64,000 bases of DNA from Caecitellus pseudoparvulus (Eukaryota; Bigyra: Bicosoecida). The translations under genes and the position numbers were made by a program. This document shows positions 42,501 to 52,855 of the stretch, one piece after another. The stretch lies in contig CBFFRQ010000020.1 of NCBI GenBank assembly GCA_965644315.1, forward strand, positions 124,001 to 188,000, written 5' to 3'. The first letter of the stretch is position 1, and every line of letters begins with the position of its first letter. The notes under the pieces were generated by a model. The model was not told the DNA's origin. It was given only the letters and a program-made list of their open reading frames with translations, and did no database searches.

Positions 42501-45500
42501 CCCAACTCTTTGACGCCAGAGAACGCCTTGGTGTTGACCTGCCACGCTCCTCAGCCCGCACCTAGCCTAGGCCTCGTGGGCGGGCACATTCTGTCCCCCA
42601 ACATTTCGGATACACCACCTGACCAACGCCTTCCAGCCCTAGATGCACACGATGGCGGGTCAGACATCCTCGTCAAGGTGTCATTGCCAACCAACTACTC
42701 AGGGCTGAGTGCTGCCTCGCTTGTGTCTGCTCCACTCCCTCAAGTTCTTGCCTCCACCATGGCTGCACAGAGCGAGATGCTTGTGCAGTGGGACTTCAAC
42801 GATGCCTCAGTAGGAGGATTGTCAGTGACGGAGGTCTTGCTGCGCCTAATAAGGGTCGACTTGGGTGTGAATGCCGACGCTCCCCAAGAAAGCAGCGCCA
42901 CTTGCACTGACACATCGTTTGGCATCTTTGAAAGGTGTCAGCGGTCAGGACTGCAATGCCCAGAGAAATTTCCCGGCTGGGCGGGTGGCTGGGAGGGCAC
43001 GCCTGCAGAAACTGTGGACAACTCCACGTCTGCCCTCTTCACCCCGCTCTTCGTGCGCGATCCAAGCACAGCCGGCGATGCAGTGCTTGCTGCCGCTGTA
43101 CGCGAATATGCACCTCCCGTTATTGACCTTGGTGGAGGGCCAGTTGCAGGGTCCATTGTGTGGCAGGTGCCGCCGGACCTGAGAGGGCCTGTTGCGTACC
43201 GCCTTCAGGTGCAAGGAGTAGCCGCAGCTGCATCCCCGACCAGCCCAGGCAGCGCAACTGCGCCACCCAGCGTTCTCAATACGCGCAATTCTACATATGT
43301 TCTCATTCGTCCGTGGACTCACGCGCGCCTCGTGGACCATGCAAGTGGTGCGGTGCTCTCCGACAAGCATGAGCCTATTCTGCAGGGGCGGGTGCAGCTG
43401 CTGGCACCTGCGCCCAAGTTGCATGCCAGCCCGGGTGGGCCACCCACCTCAGGCGAGTGGGGCACAGTGTGTGGTGCCCCTGACCCGCTCCTGGCTCAGG
43501 CACACTGCAGGCTGGCGACGATTGCATGTGAACACACAGGCCGCTCGCAGCTGCTCGGGTACGAATGGGTCCTCCCTGCCCCGGGCACGGTAGTTGGCCC
43601 AACAGTTGGGCTAGTGGTGTCCACCAACCCTACTTGCCCTGATGGAGTGGCCCCTGGACGCATGTACGCAGATGGATTCGGCCCCGCTTCCGCTGGCGGC
43701 TGCCTCGCGAACTCAAGGCCCCTTGCGGTATGGGATGCCCCCGCGCCAACGAGTTGCCCGGCGACCACGGGGTACCTGGAGGTGCGCTGTGCACCGCATG
43801 ACTATTCGCCACACTCCAGCACTGGCAGCACACTTGCCTGCGGCAGCCGCAACTCGGGAGGGCGCCTACCCGGGGTTACACCGTACCCCACCGCAACACC
43901 CTCAGCACCGGCAAGCCCAACTTCCACCCCCAGCGTGGGTGCATCTCCCCCACCCTCCTCCAGCAGCTCTGCGTCGCCGTCTGTCTCCCCCACGCCATCC
44001 TTGTCCGTGGGCGCTTCTGCCTCCCGCACACCCTCACCGTCGATCTCACCATCGAGCAGCAGATCCGCTGTACCGTCGCCGTCTGCCCTCGCATCCGTGT
44101 CGCCGTCCCCCACGCCCGGCCTGAGCGCCTTCAGTGGCGACGTTTTCAATGCTGCAAGAGTTGTGGCGCCAGGCTTGGGTGCCAGCATGGTCCCTGACAG
44201 CCCCGCCGCAGCCGGCATCGGAGGCGGCAGCGGTGGTTTGAGGAGAGGGCGCCTCCTGCAGAGTACGCCCCCAGTGGAGTTTACCCTTCCCGTGCAGGCG
44301 TGGCTTCCCATCGACACGACACATGGGACTGCTGTGGGGGTGGAAAATGTCCCTCCCCTTGTCGTTGAGCTGGTTGACGCGGCAGTGTCAGCATCTTCCG
44401 CTGCCTTACGCTCTGCTCAGGTGGCACAGGGCGCGACGGTGGCAGTGCTGGCGAACAGCTTGCACGTCACTGTCAAGCCCGCCAAAAGCGACGCGCCAGT
44501 GCTGGCTGCCGTGTCCCTCACTGCAAGCGTGCTGCTTTTCAATGCCACGACTGAGCGTCGCCTTGCAGTTCGTGTTCGCGCCGAGGTGCCAGCGGCCGGG
44601 GGCGGGCCAAGTGGCATCCCCGTGTTGGACTCTCAGGGCAACCCTGCCATGTTCGTCTCACACCCTGTCACCCTCAGTCCAGCGGCCGTGCCAGCCGGCT
44701 GGACTCCACGTCTGAAGTTCAACACGGCGGGCAAGGGCAGCGGCGGGGCAACGTTTGGCCTGCTGCAGCTGTGGGACCCGCCATCGGCTGAGTACGGGTA
44801 TGCTTGCCTCGCTGATTTTTCTGCCCAGTCTGCTGACGTGCTGTGTGGGGCGCTCGGCTTCAGTGGCGCAGGGGCGTACTCCTACTTCACAAACCCACCC
44901 ACCACACGGGGAGTGCCTAGCATTGCCTGTGCAGGAGACGCCACTGGCATCGAGCAGTGCCTGGTCAGTGCCTTTGCCGTAAATCCGTGCCCTGCGAGTG
45001 ACTCTGCGGCGGTGGGACTTGTCTGCAGTCCTGCGAGGTGGCAGGCGTTGCTGCCTCCACCGGCAGGCTCTACTCTGCCCCTGCAACCCAGCCTTGACCT
45101 GAGCATGCCAGCGCAGGGCTGGTCTGTGCCTCTAACCAGCGCCACATCTCCCTGGTCCGTGGTCTCCGCCCCCATTGCCTCAGACTTTGTCAGTGTGGCC
45201 GCCTCGCTGCGGGTCTTCAACGCACAGGTGCTACCATGGGCCTTCCACCTCCGCCTCACCCTCGTCGTGGGACCCACTTCCAGTGGGCCTTGGCAAAGCG
45301 TGCCAGTTGCAGTGTTGCACGAGTTCTTTGCCGTGGACACGCCGGCTCTACTGCAAAGACAGGCATCTTCAAGCAACGACACGACCCTACTGCTGCCCAT
45401 CCCGTTGCGGGTCGCTTGGTCCACCCTGAAAGGGGAGCAGGGTCGCAATGTGTTCTCACTGTTCTTCGCGGTGCAAGGCCAGCTGCTGTTTGCGGACGGC

Positions 45501-46928
45501 AGCCCTGTGCCAGGCGGTAGCGAAAGCGGAGCTCAAGTCACGTCTGACGGGTTTTCTGTCCAGCGGCCGTCCGCCGCCGGTGCACCTGCCCGGGCGCGCC
45601 TCGTGGGTCAGACTGGAGTGGGGGGCGGCTTCGGTGGCTCTGGCCCCGGAAGCGGCGGCGTTGCGGTGCAGGCTGAGGAGGTGTGGACGCCCCTGTGTAG
45701 TGACGGTTTCGGGTCCCTTGATGCAGCAGTCGCATGCAGTGAGGGTGGCCTGGCGCGCGCAGGGGCTGCGTGGGCTGCTCCTCTCCCGCTTCTGAACGCA
45801 TTCGGCTCGTCAACGACGGGGCTGCCGTCCGCGTGGGTGTTGAACACAGCGTGCACAGGGGGTGAGGATAGCGTTCTTTCATGCCCCCACTCCCTCGTGC
45901 AGGACTCTAAGGCTTGCGTTGCCGGAACAGTGGCCAATGTGCAGTGCTTCGCGCGGGCGGAGGACGCCCCACACGTGCCACTGCGGCTGCTTGGTGTCGG
46001 CGACAACACTTCTGCCTTGGCAGGTGTGGTGCAGGTGCAGTGGCCAGGGGTGCCGAACGCAGGCTGGAGCGCGCTGTGTTTGGGCGCGGACACAGTGTCA
46101 CAGACAACTGCAGACACCATCTGCTGGCAGGCTGGGTTGGGCAACGCCACTGTGTGGGGCACAAGCACCGCCGTTTTGGGCGCGGAGGCCAGTGCTGTGA
46201 CAACGGCAGCAGGAAGTGCAGCTGTGTCCAGTGTGCACTGCCTTGGGGGCGAGACCCAAATTGGCCTCTGCCCGCGTGGTCCTCCCTTGCCGCGTGGCTC
46301 GGCTTGTCAGGGGGGTGCAAATGGCACCCTTGCCGTGGCTTGCGCAGCTCCAGGAAGCGGCGGGAGCGGCGGGGGCGGGGGCGGGCAAGCCGGGCGGGGT
46401 GCGTCCCCCGCAGCGACTGACCCTGCTGCCCTCATTGGGGGCACAACAGGCGCCGTGGCGTTCCTCCTCCTCCTCGCCCTGGCAGCATTCCTCGTGTACC
46501 GGTACCGTACAGGCAAGGCAGCGCCTCGGCGGGAGCCACACAGCCTTCCCCGGCGCAGCGCCGAGCTGTCTTCCAGGCGGGCCTCCGCTGGGCGAGACGG
46601 TACAGTGGAAGTAGCATCACCCCTTGCGCTGCTGGGTGCCAAGCCTCCTCAACCACCAACACCGGCAGCTGGCCAGGGCGACAGCGCAACCGTAAACCCG
46701 CTCACAGTGGCGGCATCCGCCCCTCCTCCCACAGCTGACCTGCCTCAGGGTCGACCACTGTCCCCATTGCGTCCAGCAGGTTTAAGGAGCTTTGAGCCTG
46801 CAGCAGGGCGCAGGGCGTTCGTGCCACAAGTGTCCAGTTCTCGAGGGGCACTGCGTGGCGCTGAAGTCGTCCTGCCTACCGTCGCTGGAAGAGGTGGCTT
46901 CAAGCCTCCTCAACAAAGCAAGCGGTAG
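36565..46928 (+). CDS. Giant type I SRCR-repeat cell-surface receptor
   Basis: Two exons, 36565-36745 and 36829-46928 (83-bp GTAAGT..GACAG intron); 3,426 aa. The signal peptide (LALVFVITCAAASRAA) leads into the first SRCR-like module (SVRLIGG..WGN..CRSAGCG). Further modules lie near residues 404-567, 764-884, 1077-1202, 1397-1514, 1566-1664, 2244-2382, 2697-2796, 2981-3099 and 3109-3232. They show WGTVCS, VACGQAGF, VACRQLGF and closing C-x-C-type ends, but several lack cysteines of the standard six to eight. Beta-rich spacers with many N-glycosylation sites alternate with them. A Ser/Thr/Pro mucin-like stalk (about 2411-2494) precedes the last three modules. A single helix (AVAFLLLLALAAFLVYRYR, about 3262-3281) is followed by a basic, Pro/Ser-rich tail of about 145 aa. 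SRCR receptors bind ligands or microbes; the ligand here is unknown. Confidence 0.88.
43888..44125 (+). repeat. Ser/Thr/Pro-rich mucin-like stalk coding tract
   Basis: Within the SRCR receptor, about 80 codons are almost all Ser, Pro, Thr and Ala (PSAPASPTSTP, SPSVSPTPSLSVG). This is expected to be an extended O-glycosylated stalk. A similar tract ends the Gly/Ser repeat protein at the right edge of the window. Confidence 0.8.
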
Positions 46929-46989
46929 GAGCAGTGACGTGTTGGTTATGTGCTAACGTGAAGGCAGTCTGCCAATGCATGTATTTCTG

Positions 46990-47595
46990 TCACCTGTCAT
47001 TCCTGCTGCCTCCCACAGGGCCGAAAGGGAAGCCTGTGCCCTTGAATGCGCCAGACATCATCTGTTGCAACGGCCCTCCCGGGGCCATGAGCTCCTTTCC
47101 TACCTCCATCATACCCTCTTGGACCACTTCAGAGACCAAGTCTTCTCGCCTGCTCATGAGCTGTGAGTGCAGTACGCAAGGCTGGGTTTCAGGGCGCTGG
47201 GAAACGCAGGCGAAACGCTGCACACACGTCTTGCACTGCAGAAGTAGTTGCCGCCGCGATGAGGTCCTGAGCAACCACTTTGTTCTGCAGCACAGCATGG
47301 TCCCATGGTATCTGCATGTCCACCACCTTCCCCTGCCCATCCACTGCAAAACGGCAAGCGAAATGAGCAAGGCCGTGCCTCCGGCTGGCTTCGCTGGCTG
47401 TCCACGTCACCTGCGAGAGCCTGGCAGACACGCACAGGTTACGCGAACGAGCCCCCCCGCCGCTTCTCCGACTGCTCGCAAGTCAGCTGTGCGTGCCTCC
47501 ACTCGCTGGACAATCTTCTGCATGGCAGGGTTTCCCTGGCTGGCGGCACGCTGCAGCATGGGCATCATCATGCCCGCCAGCCTGCCAAAGTCCAT
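46990..47595 (-). CDS. YbaB/EbfC-family (STIC2-like) DNA-binding protein
   Basis: Three exons: 47443-47595, 47228-47410 and 46990-47160, with introns of 32 bp (GTAACC..CGCAG) and 67 bp; 168 aa. The joined protein has a Met-rich N-terminal helix (GRLAGMMMPMLQRAAS), then AAGGLVRVT, FAVDGQGKVVDMQIPWDH and KVVAQDLIAAATTSAVQD. This is the helix-beta-beta-beta-helix order and AGGGLVKVT/GxGxVxxxxID pattern of bacterial YbaB. It continues LMSRREDLVSEVVQEGMMEV and a Gly/Pro-rich end (PGGPLQQMM), also as in YbaB. Bacterial members coat nucleoid DNA; plant plastid members (STIC2) affect thylakoid protein targeting. No transit peptide is visible from this ATG, so an unseen upstream exon is possible. It lies directly downstream of the mannosidase gene on the same strand. 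Confidence 0.75.
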
Positions 47596-47763
47596 GTTTC
47601 CTTGCAAACAGGGTGGAGTGGCTTCTAAAGGTGTATCAAACTAGTGCCAGCACACAGTTCTTGAGGCAGGGCGCATCGCTGGTGCAGTAAGTATACAACG
47701 CACACTGCATTGCAAGGGCAGCGCCGATGTGCCCTCACACCATAGCACACACGTGGTCCCGGC

Positions 47764-50700
47764 CTACAGAGGTTGGAACTGAGCCAAGAAGGTCCTGATC
47801 TCCATGGGCCGCAATATCACTTCCAGGCTCGGCCCAGATGGCGGCTCACCTGCCCAGCGCGTCAGTGTGCTGGGCTCAGGCTCGCCCTCACCCTGCACTT
47901 GCCACAGGAGCGGCTGTACGTCCGCGACATCGGCGTTGCCGCGCAAGGTGGTTTCTGTGGCAGACGTCAGGGTCAGGCCGCGGAACATGCCTGCCAGCTG
48001 GACTGTCGCGGGTTGTGACAGCACAGCATCCTCGCCCACCTCGTACAGGTGAGCTAGTCGGAGCAGCATGACTCCTGGGCCGTAGTTTGCCGTGTCGACC
48101 GTCAACAAGTGCACGTTGGGGGGCAAGTTGGTAGCCATGCCGCGGCGGGCACCCACAAACTTCGTCAGCCACTGGGGGGGGGTCAGCCCTTGCAAAGGTG
48201 CCGCCTTGAGCAACGGCCGGAAAAAGTCGCTCTGCATCAGCTGGCGCTGCGCCTTGGCTGACCTGGTCGGAGTATCCAGTGTCAACCAGTGCACTCCCCG
48301 AACAATGAGGCCATCACCCGTCAAGCCTGTTTCGTTGAGGGCCTGGCCGACGCCCCTTGCATCGTCGTGGAGGAGGCGGCGGTGCACCATCACCTCCACT
48401 GCCCCCTCAGCAAGGGAAGCGCCCCCCTGGGATCGATCATTCACGAGGGTAAACACACGAGGATGCTGTTCGTGCTGCTCTTCTCGCAGCTGGATGGCGG
48501 CATTGATGGGCGCGTAGTTGCCAGACACTGGCTGCGTCACGTTCAGCTTCCAAGAGTCGCGATGGTTCAATTTGCGCTGCACCATGTCACGGCCGTTGCT
48601 GTCTGTGTACCAGGTGTCCCGCGACGCAAGGTCCGTTGACAGGCGATGGATAACTTCTTTCCCCCAGCCATCAGAGATTGGGATGGGGCCAACAGTCCAC
48701 TGCACCTCCACTGTCGACTCCCCGGCCCACAGGCGGGTTTCTTGCGTCAACCACTCCGACACAGTGTGGCGAGTTTCCCACACCACCGGACCCTGTGCCA
48801 CAACTGTCACAGTCGCTGGAGTCTGAGATACGGGGACAGGAGTGTCTGAGTCAGGCCGAAAGATGTACGCGCCGGAAGCCTGCGTCTGCCCCCACTGGCA
48901 TGGCCCAGTGCACGGGACGCCAGGGCTTGACCGGTACAAACGCCACTCCTGATGACACTGGGCCGACACATTTTGCTCCAGGTTGGAAAGGTGGGAAAGC
49001 AGTCCAGTGCTGCTGTCAAGTGTGACTGCCACCTTACCGTTCGAAAGCACCACATTGCCGGAGGTGGTTCCTCGCAGGGATGCACTGGTCACCCTGCCGG
49101 AGCTCCCCGCACCCTTGGGCACACGCAGCACCCTCGTCTTGGGCGCATCTTTGGCTAATTGAGTTGGCTGCAGGAATACAGTGCTGAAGCCATACGCGGG
49201 TAGCTCTGTCTGAAACGCCAGCCAAGCCATTGGCGCAGAGGCTGCTCCGCCGTTGATGCGCCTGAGCTGGACATCCCGCGCTGACAGTGGTAGAAGCTGT
49301 GCCGGCAGCACGTGTCCAGAAGCATTTGATACGTGCCAAGATGCAACACCACTGGGGATTCCGACTGGCAGGCGAACGTTGAAATTGCGTGGCTGTGCCT
49401 GCTGGTTTACGAGGGCCAAGACGGTAGGCATTCCCTTTGCCGTGGCTTGGCACATGGACACATTGGACAGCTGGCATTCAGACCAGCCGGTGGCACCTTT
49501 TGTTAGGTGAGTCAGCAAGCTATCTGTCCCGACCTGGGCCACCGCGTGGCCGGCGTACAGCTTCTTTGCATAGTCAAATGCCACGTGCTGCTGCTCAGTG
49601 CCAGCTACGGCGTCGTGGTGCTGGAGTGTGCCCATCGCATGCTCCAGCGCAGAGAGGGATGTGCCCTGCCATGGTGGAGTACTGCCCTCCTGGAAAACGT
49701 TGCTTGCCGAAAGGGTTTTCTGTGCTGTGGACCTCCGCGGGGTGTGCAGCCCAGTGGCGTTGGCAGCAAGCATTAGCGCTCTGGCGGCTTGCAAGTACGC
49801 TGACTCAGTGCGAACATAGCCCTTCAGAGCCGGTCGTGATGTCATGTAGCCAGTCCAATACGAGAATGGCTGAGAAGGGGAGCCAGGGTGACAAGTTCAA
49901 TGCCGTTCAGTCCCCCTGCACCCTGTTCGCAAACAACACACCTGGTCGGCATAAGGGAAGAAATCATCGGTCTTCAGGGGGAGCTTCAAACCCTCAGCAT
50001 GTTTAGCTGCTGTGTACTGCTCGGGGGTCGAGTAAAATACGTTGACGCTGCCGTTGGCGTTCAAGAGGTGAATGAGCGCATCCAGGTTGGCATACCACTC
50101 AGCCGCCTGCGCATCCCACGGACAGAGAATCGAGTGCAACCCGCTACGCAAGCAGCCAGCATGGTACAAGCTGCACATACCTGCTCATACTGAAAGTCAC
50201 AGCCCATCGTGAACATGATGTGATTACCTTGGTATGCTGAGGCCTGCTCGCGTGCATCCTCAAGGAATGTGTTGAGGATGGCCTGGGCGTCGGGTTGAAG
50301 CCCTTCCAGGCGCGGATCCACGGAGACGGGGGTAGCATGCGGGTTAGAAACGTCAAAGTTCAGGCCAGGCGGAGGGCAATAGTGGTAGTACAGCGTTCCG
50401 AACAGTGATTGGGCGCCGGCCCCCAAAGAAGGAGACGCCCGCCAAACTGTCTCCAAGGAACGGCTTGCCGCTCGGACCGCCTTGTCCTGGTAGTCAATGC
50501 GTGCGGCGTAGAGAGCATCGTACCCGGACAGCGCCGTCAGCAAGCTTTGCTGTGCTGCAGAGTGCCCAAACGGGTCAATCTGCCATGTGACTTTCGGAAC
50601 GACTCCCAGTTCTCGCAGCAAGAAGCGGTTGCCTAGGGTCGTCTGATCAATCATGTCAATGTACGTGGGGTTGGCTTCGTCGTGCATGTCCCAGCCAGCA

Positions 50701-51278
50701 TTCGTGAACTCCAGCTGCCCTGCCAGGACAAGTTCTCTCACCTGAGCCCGGGTCTCGTCATCCTGGTCGAACCACCAGTGCTGAAAGAAAGCCTGCTCGA
50801 CGTAAATGAACTTCCGATCAGGATTCCGCGGCAGCTCATTCACCACGGAGTCCAAGATGAACTGGACAGCTGCATGCTGAATGCTGTTGTTTGCGCCCTG
50901 TGTGTAAGTGGCAACGGCAAACAACAACGCCAGTTCTCGCGCAAGTGGGAACGCACGCTGCAGGAAGCGTGCACCTACCGCATAGTACTCATCCAGTGTC
51001 TTGAGCCACCCCACGTCATCTGTGGTGCGGGGAGCATGCATATTCGTTGACGTTGGGACGCCTACAACGTCGGCGTGGTGGGCTGCCTCTCCTGCAGTGC
51101 ACTTCAATGCCCCTGCAGACCTGCTCATGCGGCTCGTACCATGCGTGTGGGACACCAAGTGAACGTTCAGTTTGTCATCAGAGTATCCCTTGAAAGCCGT
51201 GTTATATGGGGAGCGTCTTGCACCCCCCAATGCGACAGCACAGCAGACTACCAAGGCACATGGAGCAAAATGTTTCAT
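47764..51278 (-). CDS. MAN2B1: Lysosomal-type alpha-mannosidase, glycoside hydrolase family 38
   Basis: Five exons: 51140-51278, 50979-51019 (41 bp), 50181-50897, 49942-50106 and 47764-49869, with introns of 120, 81, 74 and 72 bp; 1,055 aa, near human MAN2B1 (about 1,011). It removes alpha-linked mannose during glycoprotein turnover in an acidic vacuole or lysosome. A signal peptide (MKHFAPCALVVCCAVALGGA) is followed by HLVSHTHDDVGWLKT with zinc ligands H46 and D48. WQIDPFGHS carries the nucleophile (about D168). Also present are EFTNAGWDMHDEANPTY, TMGCDFQYEQ and HHDAVAGTEQQHVAFDYAKKL, which should supply the last zinc histidine. Every family motif is interrupted or completed exactly at the proposed splice sites. 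The C-terminal beta domain (GVMLLRLAHLYEVGED) is complete. Confidence 0.95.
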
Positions 51279-51718
51279 GCTGCCGCAGGCCCAAACTTTG
51301 GATGGCTGTGCTGCAGGAAAAACAGCGCAAGGGCGCAATAAAACGAATCAGATAAATGCATGGTGGTATCAAGCTGCCCAGGAGGGGGTGGCAAAGGAAA
51401 TTGTGGTAAAGGTCACAAAGTACGACGCAAAAACGTTTTCGCGTCGGCTGATGTGGGAATCACAGGTAAAGAATGCTTGCCAGCCGAGTTGATCCTTTTC
51501 TTCGCAAACCCTATAGACTGGCCCCGTGTCACTTTTGGGCTTGATCTTGGACTCGGTCCCTCAAATTACGCGCCCTTGAGAGAGTCTACGTCTCGTTATT
51601 TACACGAAGACCTCCTTGCCTTCTCCCCGAGACGGCACCCTCCTGTTGGAAAGGTTCCCTCTCGTACCTCGCGGAGCAGAGACAGCTCTCTGCAACCCGT
51701 CGAAGAGAGAACAACAGT
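51279..51718. promoter_or_regulatory. Divergent 5' region, 440 bp, between mannosidase and secreted-protein gene
   Basis: Start codons point away from each other. The region is less GC-rich than the genes (for example GCGCAATAAAACGAATCAGATAAATG near 51333-51358), as expected for promoter DNA. No conserved reading frame or RNA was recognised. Confidence 0.45.
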
Positions 51719-52604
51719 ATGGTAGCTTCCCTCCTGCATCAAATACGGAGAATGCTCTATGTGGCCAGTTTGGTTGCAGCAACGGGCTGCCTCTGTGCAG
51801 CAGCTGGGGAAACTCCAGGTGCTGCGCTGCCACGTGCGGGAATCGGTTTGGAGGTGTTGCGCCGCACACCCGACTTGCGAGCTTCCAGCTGGGCGCAGTG
51901 CCCCAGCGGCAGCACTGGCTTGATCATTGTCACAAGGCAAACTGCTGAGTTGGAAGTGGCCAGAAATGATGCGAGAGTTCAACAGGTTCCAGGGCTCTGC
52001 ACCCGGGTCTTGCTCCTGCCAGACTCTGGTGGTGAGCAGTGCCTGACAGCACTGCACTTCGGCGCAAGGGTGGCCTGGAGATCCAATGGGGTGATTTTTT
52101 CTGATTTCCACCAGCTCTCATCAGCCGTGCAGCTGTTTTCGGACTGGCAGCAGGTCGGTGCGCCGTGGCTTGCTGGCTCGCTGGGCAGTTATGAGCTGGC
52201 AAACCTCACGTTGGCACAGCGCAACGGGGCAGGGCCATGCAAGGCTGCCCCCCTCCGCCCAACAGGTATCCCAATTGGTGCTTTGCGCTCCATGGCCTTC
52301 TTGGGGAGTGCCTTGTGGCCGCGCGCTACGTTGGAAGGGTCTGTCGCTGTGTGGGCCAGAGCTTTTGGGCTTCACATGAGGTAGGTGAGGAGAAGCGCCG
52401 CAGGAAGGGTCTGTGCAGAAGGGCAGCTTGCAGCTGCCATTGTCAGTTGCTCTCAACGCATCTGAACGATGGGCTTCACTTGTGCTGGCGCCGTGGCAGG
52501 GTGCTGCTTCTGCAGACTACCCGCCCGAAAGCCAGCCAGCCAACTTGCCATGCGCACCACAAGTTGCAAAGAGGCGCACACACAGGATCACGGTGCGCCT
52601 CTGA
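51719..52604 (+). CDS. Small secreted or ER-lumenal protein, unknown family
   Basis: Two exons, 51719-52380 and 52427-52604, with a 46-bp GTAGGT..GGGCAG intron; 279 aa. The start at 51719, or the in-frame ATG at 51752 (MLYVASLVAATGCLCAAAG), gives a clear signal peptide. The mature part is mixed alpha/beta with five or six scattered cysteines and N-glycosylation sites (NLTLA, NASERW). After splicing, the end reads GLHMSLQLPLSVALNASERW and then a basic finish, KRRTHRITVRL. No membrane helix after the signal is visible. I recognise no family. The basic end may be cut short if a further exon follows (GTGCGC lies at 52598). Confidence 0.6.
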
Positions 52605-52855
52605 ACAAAACTCGACTCAAAATGCGCACCGCAGCCCCCGAGATTCCCCAAATGCAGTGCACCCACCATTGAAGGTGTGGTGAGCCAGATATACCCGCCT
52701 GACGCTGGTGTTGTTGCGCAGCTGAGGGTGGCTTTGCGTTCGCAGCCATCACCTGCTTCTTGCAGCTTGAAGGGTTGGCTAAGCGCGACACGGACGTCCA
52801 GACCTTCACTTCTGACTGATTGTCACGGTGGTCTTGTGTCCATCTCCCTGCAGCA

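Noticed and set aside
51333-51358. AATAAA polyadenylation signal on the plus strand
   Set aside because: No plus-strand gene ends upstream of it; it lies in the divergent 5' region of the mannosidase gene.
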